This document shows, in pieces, positions 51,456-60,005 of a stretch of DNA of 64,000 nt (positions are counted from its first letter, which is position 1; every line of letters begins with the position of its first letter). The translations under genes and the position numbers were made by a program. The stretch comes from Alistipes indistinctus YIT 12060 (GTDB taxonomy: Bacteria; Bacteroidota; Bacteroidia; Bacteroidales; Rikenellaceae), in NCBI RefSeq assembly GCF_025144995.1, contig NZ_CP102250.1, positions 1,054,001 to 1,118,000 on the forward strand, read 5' to 3'. The notes under the pieces were generated by a model. It did no database searches, was not told the DNA's origin, and saw only the letters and a list, made by a program, of their open reading frames with translations.

Positions 51456-52952
51456 TCACGTACATACCTCACGGCCCTGCATATCGATCCGCAACGGGCG
51501 GCCCTGGAGTGTAACCTGCGCGAGCGAATCGTTCCCGAAATCGAAGGCATCCTCATACTGCAACGGAATCGCCACTTCGCCCGAATGGCGGATATAGCCG
51601 CAAAGACCGTCCTTGCGAACCAGCAGCAATTCCGACTCGCGCACATCGCCCATCCAGTCGTAAACCGGAGTGACCCGTTCGTCTCCGTTCCGGTCGTACA
51701 ATCCGATCTTACCGTCGTAAGAGACACACGCGACTCCATGCCGGCAATCCCAGTCGATCGATTCATAAATGGGCGGCAATACTTCGCGCCCCTCTTTGTC
51801 GATCAGCCCGAACTGCCCGCCGACACAAACCACCGCGCGGCCCTCGAGGAAATCGTCGGCCCAATCGTACTGCAAAGGAATGGCGATCTCACCACTGCTG
51901 TGCAGATATCCCCATTTGGTTCCCTGCTGCACGCAGATCAATGCTTCCGCCATCGGCCCGGCCCAGTCATACGCCGAGAGATCGGTCGGACCCGGCACTG
52001 CGGGAATTTCAGTTTCGGCCGACAATGTTCCAACGGAGCCGACCGGTTCGGATGAAACACGAATCCGTTCCATTAACCTTGGCGGCAAGACAATCTCCGT
52101 GGGATCATCGGCCAAAGCCTCGAGTATCGCCGACAAATCCTCTCCCTGTGGCGGCGTATACCGGCTTTGCTGCAGCATTTGCGTAAGCTGCCGCATCGGG
52201 CCGCAACCCGGCTGGCGCGCCAGGTCGTCAAACAGGTGCAGCAGCGAGGAACGGAGCACCGGAGTACGGAAAACCGAATTGCCGTTGAGTGCGCGATAGG
52301 CCTCCGGCGATGCACTCAGCACGGTCAGTCCCAGCGCCAGGTTGGCCAATGCCACACGATCATCAGCCGCATGCTCCGCATAGTCGTCCATCTGCGGAAC
52401 GCACATCGCTTCGTAATTGACAAGCCGGATCGCACCGCCGGGCATAACGATGATATTGGCGGGCTTCAACGCGCCATGCACGAGCGGTGTCCGCAACAAC
52501 CAGGCTGCCATCCGGCAAAACTCCTTCCTCAGCGCCACAAGCGACGCCCTCTCCCCCCGGTCGCACACGCCTGCGAGAAAATCGCCGAGAAGCACCCCTT
52601 GCGGCCGCTCTGCCAGTACCATATCGACATAATGAAAGCGCTCCGACGCATCGAACAGCAGCATCTCCCCACCCCGGAACAAATATTCGGCGAGGTAAGG
52701 CGCACGCACCTGCTGCAGGTAAGCGGCCCGCTGCCGCGCCTGCACATTCCGGCGTTCATAATCTTTCAACGGAAATCGCAACTCATACGGGCGGCTGTTC
52801 CACCACACCCGGAAAACGGCAACCGCGCCGCCGCAGTGCAGGCTGTAATGCGGCTCCCCGTTTTCACTTTCAAGGTGAATCCCTTCCAGCGTTTTGAAGC
52901 GTCCCTCGGGATTGGCGAGGGTTTCGAGCAACTGATCGATTGAGGCTATCAT
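51456..52952 (-). CDS. Pseudokinase with C-terminal WG repeats
   Basis: A 498-residue protein, paralogous in layout to the kinase-WG gene two genes upstream. Both open with the same pattern, here LLETLANPEGRFKTL. The kinase-like domain spans about 40-260. All three catalytic residues are replaced: the VAIK Lys by Arg59 (YELRF), the HxD Asp by Ala161 (HGALKPANI), and the DFG Asp by Asn179 (LVNYEAM). Residues ~360-498 hold about four WG-type repeats (KWGYLHSSGEIAIPLQYD, QFGLIDKEGREVLPPIYE, KIGLYDRNGDERVTPVYD, LCGYIRHSGEVAIPLQYE). No signal peptide. ATG 52952 lies 5 bases after the vWA stop; an earlier start at 53060 would overlap vWA. It is likely a catalytically dead scaffold or sensor. Confidence 0.85.
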   Translation of the reverse strand: MIASIDQLLETLANPEGRFKTLEGIHLESENGEPHYSLHCGGAVAVFRVWWNSRPYELRFPLKDYERRNVQARQRAAYLQQVRAPYLAEYLFRGGEMLLFDASERFHYVDMVLAERPQGVLLGDFLAGVCDRGERASLVALRKEFCRMAAWLLRTPLVHGALKPANIIVMPGGAIRLVNYEAMCVPQMDDYAEHAADDRVALANLALGLTVLSASPEAYRALNGNSVFRTPVLRSSLLHLFDDLARQPGCGPMRQLTQMLQQSRYTPPQGEDLSAILEALADDPTEIVLPPRLMERIRVSSEPVGSVGTLSAETEIPAVPGPTDLSAYDWAGPMAEALICVQQGTKWGYLHSSGEIAIPLQYDWADDFLEGRAVVCVGGQFGLIDKEGREVLPPIYESIDWDCRHGVACVSYDGKIGLYDRNGDERVTPVYDWMGDVRESELLLVRKDGLCGYIRHSGEVAIPLQYEDAFDFGNDSLAQVTLQGRPLRIDMQGREVCT

Positions 52953-52957
52953 AATTC

Positions 52958-53815
52958 CTAATCCATTAACGTGACTGAAACCGAACCGATATTCATCATG
53001 CCGATCAGGTCGGTCATCGACGCATTGTAACTGACGCCCCGGAACGTACCGGGCGCACAACCGCGCAACGCAGTGATATTTTCGTTATAGAGCGGGGGCA
53101 TGACACTCGACATCCGGTACAGCAAACGGGCGTACCGCTGTTCCGGCAGTTCTTCTTCCGAAGCGGCGAAGACCACAGGGGTTTTGGTCAGGTCCGAAGA
53201 GATATGAATATTCATCAGCAGTGCATTGCCGTCGTCGGTACCCGTCCCGCGAATGCGCGCGGCGAGTTCGGACAACCCTTCCTCGTCGCTGTCCGACGCT
53301 TCGCCGTCGGTGATATTGAAAATCGCAGGCGGGTAACATTCGCGGTGATCCCGCACCGCACACCAGTCCCGGACCAGTTCGTACGCATGCAGCAGCGCGG
53401 CGTACATCGGTGTCTGTCCTTCGGCAAACGGCGCGATCCACTCCCGCTGTTCGACCACCGAAAAGAGCGTCCGCCCGTCGGGAAGCCGCCGCTCCCGTTG
53501 CACCTGCCGGCACGGAGTGTCGCGTTCATACAGTTCCGAAGGTTTGACGACCAAACGCTTTCCTTTGGACAGTAACGGCTCGACCCGCTCGCCGTGATAC
53601 CCCAGCACCGCAATGTCGAAATAGTCGCGGTAACCCTCTTCGCGTCGGCTGCGATGCAGCAGCTCGCCGAGGAGCATATTAACGGTAGCGGCGACCGCCT
53701 CGGCTTTGGAAACCGTACGGCCGTACAGCGAGGTCGGCTCTTCCATCGAGCCGGACTGGTCGATCAAAATAACGAACAGCGCAGGGGATTTCCTGCTGAT
53801 TCGGGCGGAATACAT
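52958..53815 (-). CDS. von Willebrand factor A domain protein (TerY-like)
   Basis: A 285-residue soluble protein made mainly of one vWA domain. It has an intact metal-ion-dependent adhesion site: D19-x-S21-x-S23 in LIDQSGSM, Thr135 in GQTPMYAAL, and Asp170 in FNITDGEASD. There is no signal peptide or membrane helix, so it acts inside the cell. The layout recalls TerY, whose gene is usually next to a kinase and a PP2C phosphatase; here a kinase precedes it and a pseudokinase follows. It lies 122 bases after the kinase gene and 5 before the pseudokinase gene. Partner binding via Mg2+ at the MIDAS is expected; the ligand is unknown. Confidence 0.88.
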   Translation of the reverse strand: MYSARISRKSPALFVILIDQSGSMEEPTSLYGRTVSKAEAVAATVNMLLGELLHRSRREEGYRDYFDIAVLGYHGERVEPLLSKGKRLVVKPSELYERDTPCRQVQRERRLPDGRTLFSVVEQREWIAPFAEGQTPMYAALLHAYELVRDWCAVRDHRECYPPAIFNITDGEASDSDEEGLSELAARIRGTGTDDGNALLMNIHISSDLTKTPVVFAASEEELPEQRYARLLYRMSSVMPPLYNENITALRGCAPGTFRGVSYNASMTDLIGMMNIGSVSVTLMD

Positions 53816-53837
53816 AACAGTGAGGGTAAAATTTTGA

Positions 53838-53852
53838 TTTGTAAGTTACAAA
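53838..53852 (-). promoter_or_regulatory. Palindrome upstream of vWA gene
   Basis: TTTGTAA-G-TTACAAA, a perfect 7-bp inverted repeat around one base, 22 bases before the vWA start in an AT-rich gap. It could be an operator or a short hairpin. No TAnnTTTG box is beside it. Confidence 0.4.
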
Positions 53853-53937
53853 ATTTCCCCGAATCATTATTCCGTTTAGTCCGGAAATTCACAAGATTTA
53901 ACTGAAAAACATACAACATTCGGACACAAAATACGCC

Positions 53938-55302
53938 TTACCCCCCGATTTTGCATCCGTCGCGGTCTATATAAAAATAATCTTCCTGCAACCGCACCTT
54001 GGCCCGGCCTTCACGAAAAGCTCCGGCAAAAGGATAAACGGGCGCCACCGATTCACGGCCGTCGGCATCGATAAAACCGTACAGCCCCTCGCGGCAAATC
54101 CGGGCACGCCCCTCGCGCAACGGCATCACCTCGGTGTATTCCGGGAAACGGCTCAGTATACGCCCGGTTACATCGATCGCCCGCCAGCATCCGCCGCCGC
54201 GTACCATGGCAATGCCTTCGGAGCAGGGCTGAGCCTCCTCCCAAAGCGGATACACAGTCCAGACGCCGCGATCGAGGTCGGCGTAACCGTACCGCCCGCC
54301 GTGACAGATCAACGCGCATGCCCGGTCACCATCTTCCACCACGTCGTACCCTGCCAGCAGTTCCAGTGCCCGGTCGCCGGTCAACGCCCGGAAAACGGCT
54401 CTGAGCCCCGCCACGGCCGGGACCGGAGCGTGCAACGCGCGCCACAAGGCCGCCAATTCGCCCTCCCCCGCATCAATCCAGTTCCGTCCCTGTTCCGCAA
54501 ACAGTCCGGATGTACCGGCAGCCACTTCGGCGGCATTGAGGATCAGGTTCTCCCGATCGTTATACCGGTCATAAAGCCCGGGAGCGGCAGCAAGCGCATG
54601 CAGGCTGAGCGACAGGATCGCCAACGGATAGTCGTCGATATCCCGGTCGAAACAACGCTCGTCGCGCAGGGGATGCTGACAGGTCGGAGATCCGAGCACG
54701 ACACTGCGTTCCCCGGCAAACTGCGGCAGGAACATGCCGTCCAGGTCGATCAGCCGCAGCTCTCCCGACGGCTCGACCAGAATGTTATCGGGTTTGATAT
54801 CCCCGTGCGCATACGGTTGCTGCAACAGCCACAGGGCCATGCGGTCGAAACGTCCGGCCAGCAGGGAGAGCGCCTCCCGGTCCCCTGCCCCGCAAAGCCG
54901 GGCGACATGCCGTCCCAGCGTTTCGCCTTCGACCCACTCCGAAAGGACGGCCGGGAAATAGGCACCCCGCCCGTATTCATCGTATACGTAAAGTTCTTCC
55001 GGCAAATAACGGCACCGAACCAGATAGGGCACATCCAACGCTCCAACCGCGGCGCAAACCCGCCCGATCCGGCCACAGGGACGCGTATAACACTTCAGGG
55101 CATAATGGCCCATCCCTGTCATTCCCGAAAGAGCTTTTTCCTGAACCGGCAGTCCGACCTTGAATACCACGGAAAAATTCCCTGCGTGGAGCCGCAATTC
55201 ACCATAAGGATTCCGCAACGGCACAACGTCCCGCAACGTACGGAACAGGCCCTGCGGATTGGCCAGGCTTTCGATGTATTGACCTACGGTGGGAAAACGC
55301 AT
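53938..55302 (-). CDS. Protein kinase with C-terminal WG repeats
   Basis: A 454-residue Ser/Thr-type kinase-like protein that starts with IESLANPQGLFRTL, as in its paralogue downstream. The kinase domain (about 35-260) retains a glycine-rich loop (GNFSVVFKV, 41-49), the VAIK Lys70 (YALKCY), HGDIKPDN (Asp168, Lys170, Asn173) and the metal Asp186 in LIDLDGM, so it looks active. The HGD/DLDGM form is that of bacterial kinases linked to vWA proteins. Residues ~320-454 contain WG-like repeats (RYGYADLDRGVWTVYPLW, LYGFIDADGRESVAPVYPF). First gene of a three-gene minus-strand unit. The target is unknown. Confidence 0.85.
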   Translation of the reverse strand: MRFPTVGQYIESLANPQGLFRTLRDVVPLRNPYGELRLHAGNFSVVFKVGLPVQEKALSGMTGMGHYALKCYTRPCGRIGRVCAAVGALDVPYLVRCRYLPEELYVYDEYGRGAYFPAVLSEWVEGETLGRHVARLCGAGDREALSLLAGRFDRMALWLLQQPYAHGDIKPDNILVEPSGELRLIDLDGMFLPQFAGERSVVLGSPTCQHPLRDERCFDRDIDDYPLAILSLSLHALAAAPGLYDRYNDRENLILNAAEVAAGTSGLFAEQGRNWIDAGEGELAALWRALHAPVPAVAGLRAVFRALTGDRALELLAGYDVVEDGDRACALICHGGRYGYADLDRGVWTVYPLWEEAQPCSEGIAMVRGGGCWRAIDVTGRILSRFPEYTEVMPLREGRARICREGLYGFIDADGRESVAPVYPFAGAFREGRAKVRLQEDYFYIDRDGCKIGG

Positions 55303-55522
55303 GAAAAAAACTTGAATGACCTACTATACGGTAAACAAAAAAATATGGAACGCCGCCGGGACGTTTCATAAAGGTAATGAATTTGCCGGTTCCGGCAACT
55401 TTTTCTGCGATCACATGCCTGCTACAGAAATACCCTGCGTTCTGCACTCCGTAGTGCAGCGTGCTCTATATCCTGCACACCCTGCGCCGCATACCGTGAA
55501 CCCGGTACAAGAACAGAAAAAA

Positions 55523-56584
55523 CTACTCGTTCATGATCTTGTTCTGCAGGTTGATGCTCTCGAGGTGGATCGCTTCCATAATCGTCTTGAGGAATTCCGC
55601 ACTCAAACCGAGCTGTGGAGCCTGGGCCATCGCTTTATCCAGGATACTGCTCCAGCGACCGCCCTGCAGTACCGCCACATTATTCTGTTTTTTGACGCGC
55701 CCGATCTGCTCGGAGACCCGCATCCGGTTGCTGAGCAACTCAAACAGTTCGGCGTCGATCTGGTCGATCTGACGGCGCAAACCGGCCAACGCATCATGGA
55801 ACTCGGGCGTATCGGCCGTCGACTGCCTCCAGACGATACTACGCAACAGCGTTTCGAGATCCGACGGCGTCACCTGCTGCGAAGCGTCGCTCCAGGCCTT
55901 GGCCGGACAGATATGGCTTTCGAGAATCAGTCCGTCGTAGTAAAGGTCCGCACTTTTCTGAGCCACCTCCTGCAAGTAGGTACGGTTGCCGCAAATGTGC
56001 GACGGATCGCAGATCATCGGCAACTCCGGCATGCGGCTGCGCATCTCGATGGCAAGGTGCCACATCGGGTTGTTGCGGTAGAGCGAAGCCCCGTAAGCCG
56101 AAAACCCGCGGTGGATCAACCCGACGTTTTTGATACCCGCATTCCGGATACGCGTCACAGCGCCTACCCACAAGTCGAGATCGGGCGTCATCGGGTTCTT
56201 GACCAACACCGTGATATCGGTTCCCTTCAGCGCATCGGCAATCTCCTGAACACTGAACGGATTGCCCGTGCTACGCGCACCGATCCAGAGCATGTCGGCC
56301 CCGAATTCGAGCGCTGCCTCGACATGCTTGGCCGTAGCTACCTCCAGACCGAACGGCAGCCCCGTCTCCTTGCGCGCTTCGCTCATCCAGGCGAGCCCCT
56401 TAAGGCCCACGCCTTCGAACGATCCGGGTTTCGTACGCGGTTTCCAGATGCCGGCCCGAAGCACGTCCACCATGCCGGTAGCGGCGATTTGCTTACAAGT
56501 TTCTATGGTTTGTTCCTCGGTTTCCGCACTGCACGGCCCCGATATGATCAGCGGCCGTTTTGCCTTTAAATCAAATGTTTTCAT
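55523..56584 (-). CDS. aroF: DAHP synthase fused to chorismate mutase
   Basis: Combines the first shikimate-pathway reaction (PEP + erythrose-4-phosphate to DAHP) with the first Phe/Tyr-specific step (chorismate to prephenate). The 353-residue protein has an N-terminal DAHP synthase domain (1-250; SGPCSAE, WKPRTKPGSFEG, CDPSHICGN) and a C-terminal AroQ chorismate mutase (about 265-350; LRRQIDQIDAELFELLSNRM). No ACT domain is present, so feedback control must come from the mutase partner or from transcription. It is the last gene of the pheA operon, 163 bases after tyrA. Confidence 0.94.
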   Translation of the reverse strand: MKTFDLKAKRPLIISGPCSAETEEQTIETCKQIAATGMVDVLRAGIWKPRTKPGSFEGVGLKGLAWMSEARKETGLPFGLEVATAKHVEAALEFGADMLWIGARSTGNPFSVQEIADALKGTDITVLVKNPMTPDLDLWVGAVTRIRNAGIKNVGLIHRGFSAYGASLYRNNPMWHLAIEMRSRMPELPMICDPSHICGNRTYLQEVAQKSADLYYDGLILESHICPAKAWSDASQQVTPSDLETLLRSIVWRQSTADTPEFHDALAGLRRQIDQIDAELFELLSNRMRVSEQIGRVKKQNNVAVLQGGRWSSILDKAMAQAPQLGLSAEFLKTIMEAIHLESINLQNKIMNE

Positions 56585-56747
56585 CGTCTCTGTTTTATCT
56601 CTGTCCTAATTGTTCCCTGAAAGTTTTTCCGCCGCTCTACGCAACCCCGTTCACCAGACCGGAGTCCCGTCCGCCGTGGCTTATCCGTTTATCTCAGCCA
56701 TTTACCGCAACCGGGTTTGCGTATCCGGCCAGCGCCCCACGAAGTGG

Positions 56748-57602
56748 TTACGGCAATATCCGTTTGATCGAATTGGCACGCACCATCAGGCTGCGCAATC
56801 CTTCGACATCGTCCTTCTCGATCATGCGGCGGAAAATCTGCAACTGGTGGATATGCTCCCGCAACACGTCGAGGATATTGTATTTGTTTTGCATGAAAAT
56901 CGGAATCCATGTCGCAGGCGAACTCTTGGCCAGACGCACCGTGCTTTCGAAACCGCCGCCCGCCAAATCGAAAATATGCTCTTCCTCGCGCTCCTTCTCC
57001 AAAACGGTCAGCGCCAACGCGAACGATGTGATGTGCGAGATATGGCTCACATAAGCGGTATGCGTATCCTGTTCCTCGGCGCTCATGTATTTAACCGGCA
57101 TCCCAATCTCGGCATAGATGCGTTCGACCGATTCTAATGCATCGGGATCGCTCGCCTCGCGGTCGCAAATCACGACCGTGCGACCGGCAAAAGCCCCGTG
57201 CACGGCCGCCTCGGGACCGCTGAACTCGGTACCCCACATCGGGTGCGTCGCCACAAAGCGGCCCCGGCGCGGGTGTTGTGCGATCACCTCACAAAGCTCC
57301 TGCTTGGTCGATCCCATATCGATCACCACCTGGCTATCGTCCACCAAATTCAGCACTTTGACCGCCAGCAGCGGGATCGAACTGACCGGAGTGGCCAATA
57401 CGATCAGGTCCGCCCCGGCCACTGCCGCGGGTAACTCTTCGAAACGGTCGACCAATCCGAGTTCCAACGCCTTGTTGCGGTTCGGTTCCGAATTATCCAC
57501 GCCGACCACTTCGGCTGCGAGCCCCTTCTCTTTGAGTGTAAGTGCGAACGATCCGCCAATCAGCCCTACGCCGACCACGGCGATCTTCATCTGTTTATCC
57601 AT
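56748..57602 (-). CDS. tyrA: Prephenate dehydrogenase
   Basis: NAD(P)-dependent oxidative decarboxylation of prephenate to 4-hydroxyphenylpyruvate on the way to tyrosine. The ~284-residue protein starts with KIAVVGVGLIGGSFALTLKEKG (Rossmann) and contains ATPVSSIPLLAVKVL, DMGSTKQELCEVIAQ, FVATHPMWGTEFSGPEAA and the catalytic-His region DTHTAYVSHISHITSFALA. Starts at 57644, 57602 and 57590 are possible. I chose 57602 because AAAGGG precedes it. It is third in the pheA-aminotransferase-tyrA-aroF operon. Confidence 0.93.
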   Translation of the reverse strand: MDKQMKIAVVGVGLIGGSFALTLKEKGLAAEVVGVDNSEPNRNKALELGLVDRFEELPAAVAGADLIVLATPVSSIPLLAVKVLNLVDDSQVVIDMGSTKQELCEVIAQHPRRGRFVATHPMWGTEFSGPEAAVHGAFAGRTVVICDREASDPDALESVERIYAEIGMPVKYMSAEEQDTHTAYVSHISHITSFALALTVLEKEREEEHIFDLAGGGFESTVRLAKSSPATWIPIFMQNKYNILDVLREHIHQLQIFRRMIEKDDVEGLRSLMVRANSIKRILP

Positions 57603-57669
57603 TTTTCCCTTTTCCATCGTCTGCCAGAGGTTCTGCACCTCCATTACAACCTAACTCCAAGCTGAACTC

Positions 57670-58845
57670 TTACATTTTCTCCCGAATGCGCTGTTTGGCC
57701 CGTTCGAGCACTTCGACCGGCGAACAGAGGCTGATGCGGATATAATTGTTACCCTCCGAACCGAAGATGCCTCCCGGGGTGATAAAAACGCCGCAACCGT
57801 AGAGCAACTTGTCCGAAAACTCGAAACAATCGCCCGCGCCTTCGGGCAGGCGTCCCCAGACGAACAATCCCGACTGGGGCTTGGCATAGCTACAACCGAT
57901 CAGATCGAGCAGTTCGAAACCTTTCACCTCGCGTTCGCGGTAAACCGCGTTCAGCGAACGGTACCACTCCTCGTCCAGGTCGAGCGCCTCGGCCGCCGCA
58001 GCCTGCATCGGATAAAACATGCCCGAATCCATATTGCTTTTGAAACGGATCACTTCGTCTATCCGCTCAGGAGCCCCGGCCAGCATCCCGATTCGCCAGC
58101 CGGCCATGCTGTGGCTCTTGCTCAGCGAATTGAGCTCTAGGGCCACCTCTTTCGCACCGTCCGTCGCCAACAGGCTTTCCGGATGCTCGTTACGGATAAA
58201 GCTGTACGGATTGTCATGCAGCAACAGGATATTATGCTTACGGGCAAAAGCGACCAGGTCGCGGAACAATCCTTCACGCGGTGCGGCACCGGTAGGCATG
58301 TGCGGAAAATTCACGATCATGATCTTCACGCCGTCGAGCCCGCCGCATTCGATCTCAGCGAAATCGGGCATCCAGCCGTTCTGCTCGCGAAGCAGGTAAT
58401 CGACACAAACGCCTCCCGAAATCGTTGCGGCGGAGCGATAGGTCGGATAACCGGGATTGGGGATCAGCACCTTATCGCCGGGGTTCAGGTAAGTCATACA
58501 AACATGCATGATACCCTCTTTCGAACCGATTAGCGGCAGGACTTCGGTCACCGGATCGAGCGTCACGCCGTAAAAGCGGTTGTACCACCGGGCAAAGGCC
58601 TCGCGCAGGATTGCCGTGCCTTTGTACGGCTGGTAAGCGTGCGTCCCGGGCTTGGCGGATTCGGCCGCCAGCCGTGCGATCACCTTCGGATGCGGAGGTT
58701 GGTCGGGACCGCCCACGCCGAGGCTGATAATATCCTGTCCCGCTGCGCGCATCTGGTCGATCTCCCGTAATTTTTTCGAAAAATAATATTCGCCTACCCC
58801 TGAAAGGCGTCCGGCTAACGCTATCTGTATCGGTTTGTTTTCCAT
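57670..58845 (-). CDS. Class I aminotransferase (aromatic/aspartate type)
   Basis: A 391-residue PLP enzyme of the aspartate aminotransferase fold. The cofactor Lys is in NSLSKSHSMAGWRIGM, with LIPNPGYPTYRSAATISGG, NFPHMPTGAAP and the C-terminal Arg in YIRISLC. Its place between pheA and tyrA implies it makes Phe and Tyr from phenylpyruvate and 4-hydroxyphenylpyruvate (or works on prephenate). Its own specificity is not decided by sequence, and diaminopimelate-type (DapL-like) enzymes share this fold. ATG 58845 was chosen over 58893. Confidence 0.88.
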   Translation of the reverse strand: MENKPIQIALAGRLSGVGEYYFSKKLREIDQMRAAGQDIISLGVGGPDQPPHPKVIARLAAESAKPGTHAYQPYKGTAILREAFARWYNRFYGVTLDPVTEVLPLIGSKEGIMHVCMTYLNPGDKVLIPNPGYPTYRSAATISGGVCVDYLLREQNGWMPDFAEIECGGLDGVKIMIVNFPHMPTGAAPREGLFRDLVAFARKHNILLLHDNPYSFIRNEHPESLLATDGAKEVALELNSLSKSHSMAGWRIGMLAGAPERIDEVIRFKSNMDSGMFYPMQAAAAEALDLDEEWYRSLNAVYREREVKGFELLDLIGCSYAKPQSGLFVWGRLPEGAGDCFEFSDKLLYGCGVFITPGGIFGSEGNNYIRISLCSPVEVLERAKQRIREKM

Positions 58846-58945
58846 GATCGGAACTTTTATTCGCTTTCGTATCTCTTTATTAATGCTAATCATTCAGGCA
58901 CCGCATGCGTATCCATGCATCTGCCCGGCAACGCCCGTCCCGGGA

Positions 58946-59782
58946 TCAGGAGTGTGTCGAAATTCCCCTTTTATACACACCGTAAACATGCAACTGCTGT
59001 GAATTACGCTCCATATCGGCCAACACCCGGTCGTACTCCTCCATACTGTCGAACTCCATATCGATATGGAACATGTAATGCCAAGGTTCGCTGGGAATCG
59101 GCGACGACTGCAGCTTGGTCATGTTGATCGTACTGTTTTCGATCGCGCGCAGCACACGCATCAACGAACCGTGCTCGTGATCGGTCTTGAAACAGAGCGA
59201 AGCTTTGTCGGCCCTGGACGGAAGCGGCTGGCCCGCAGGACGCAGCAGCAAAAAACGGGTGTAGTTGTTCTTGATCGAATGAATGTCGGGCACAACGATT
59301 TCGAGCCCGAACAACTCTGCGGCCAGATCGCCTGCGATGGCAGCCGCATTGCGTAATTTATGCTCGGCGATATGCCTGGCGCTAAGGGCCGTATCTTCGG
59401 TTTCGACCAGTTTCCAGCGGTGTGCGTCGAGGAAATCGACGCATTGCAACAGCGCCATCGGGTGCGACTGGACCTCTACGATATCCCCCAACTCCACGCC
59501 GGGGAGTACCATCAGGTTCTGGCGGATATGCAGGTAATATTCGCCCACGATCTGCACGCGGGCGTTATGCAGGATACCCAGGTTCGGCAGGATGGTGCCG
59601 GCGATCGAGTTCTCGACGGCCATCACGCCGTAATCGGCCTCACCGGTCTCGACCTGGCGCGCCACTTCGCGAAACGTCGCGCAGGGATGGATCGCGATAT
59701 CCGTTCCGAGGCAGCGGTGCGCCACAATGTGGTGGAAAGATCCTTCGTACCCCTGTATAGCGACTTTAAGTTGTCCTTTCAT
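58946..59782 (-). CDS. pheA: Prephenate dehydratase with ACT domain
   Basis: Converts prephenate to phenylpyruvate for phenylalanine. The 278-residue protein has a PDT domain (1-190; AIQGYEGSFHHIVAHRCLG, NSIAGTILPNLGIL, NNYTRFLLLRP with the catalytic TRF) and a C-terminal ACT domain (about 200-275). The usual ESRP Phe-binding motif reads MTKLQSSPIPSEPWHYMF, so feedback by Phe may be altered. There is no chorismate mutase here; that activity sits in the fourth gene of the operon. ATG 59782 is chosen. It is the first gene after the attenuator. Confidence 0.95.
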   Translation of the reverse strand: MKGQLKVAIQGYEGSFHHIVAHRCLGTDIAIHPCATFREVARQVETGEADYGVMAVENSIAGTILPNLGILHNARVQIVGEYYLHIRQNLMVLPGVELGDIVEVQSHPMALLQCVDFLDAHRWKLVETEDTALSARHIAEHKLRNAAAIAGDLAAELFGLEIVVPDIHSIKNNYTRFLLLRPAGQPLPSRADKASLCFKTDHEHGSLMRVLRAIENSTINMTKLQSSPIPSEPWHYMFHIDMEFDSMEEYDRVLADMERNSQQLHVYGVYKRGISTHS

Positions 59783-59833
59783 CTTGTTTTTCCCTTTGTC
59801 ATCGGTCGGTCCTCCGCCCGGGCCGTACCCCAC

Positions 59834-59865
59834 AAAAAATCCCGGCCTTGGGTAAGGACCGGGAT
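59834..59865 (-). terminator. Attenuator terminator of pheA operon
   Basis: On the minus strand ATCCCGG(T)CCTT pairs with AAGGCCGGGAT around an ACCC loop, with one bulged base. It is followed by six T residues, 52 bases before the pheA start. Its 5' arm (59865-59856) is also complementary to the antiterminator arm inside the leader ORF. Confidence 0.9.
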
Positions 59866-59918
59866 CGATATAGTTTCATCAAATGATTCGTTCGCTATTA
59901 ACAATGCAATCCCAGTCC
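59856..59918 (-). promoter_or_regulatory. Antiterminator pairing in pheA leader
   Basis: GGACTGGGAT (59918-59909, codons 20-23 of the leader peptide) pairs with ATCCCGGTCC (59865-59856), nine Watson-Crick pairs and one G-U. This is mutually exclusive with the terminator. CCAGT at 59970-59966 (leader codons 2-4) can pair with ACTGG in the same arm as a pause hairpin. Confidence 0.85.
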
Positions 59919-59975
59919 GCTTTTGGTAAAGTAGAAATAAAAATAATAACCAAAAAAAGGCGAATACTGGCCCAT
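59898..59975 (-). CDS. pheL: Phe/Tyr-rich leader peptide of pheA operon
   Basis: A 25-codon open frame, ATG 59975 to TAA 59898. It has Phe at residues 7, 8, 12, 14, 16 and Tyr at 4, 10, 11, 13, 15: ten aromatic codons in the first 16. It sits between a TAnnTTTG promoter box and the antiterminator/terminator pair, the exact position of an attenuation leader. If ribosomes stall at these codons for lack of charged tRNA-Phe or tRNA-Tyr, the antiterminator forms. If they reach the stop, the arm is covered and transcription ends. The gene symbol is by analogy. Confidence 0.88.
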   Translation of the reverse strand: MGQYSPFFGYYFYFYFTKSGLGLHC

Positions 59976-60005
59976 CGTTAATTCGTTACATGGTTTTCAA
60001 CTGCG

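Noticed and set aside
55383-55398. TTGCCGG/CCGGCAA palindrome followed by T-rich sequence on the plus strand
   Set aside because: Both flanking genes are on the minus strand and the loop would be only two bases, so it is not a credible terminator for either.
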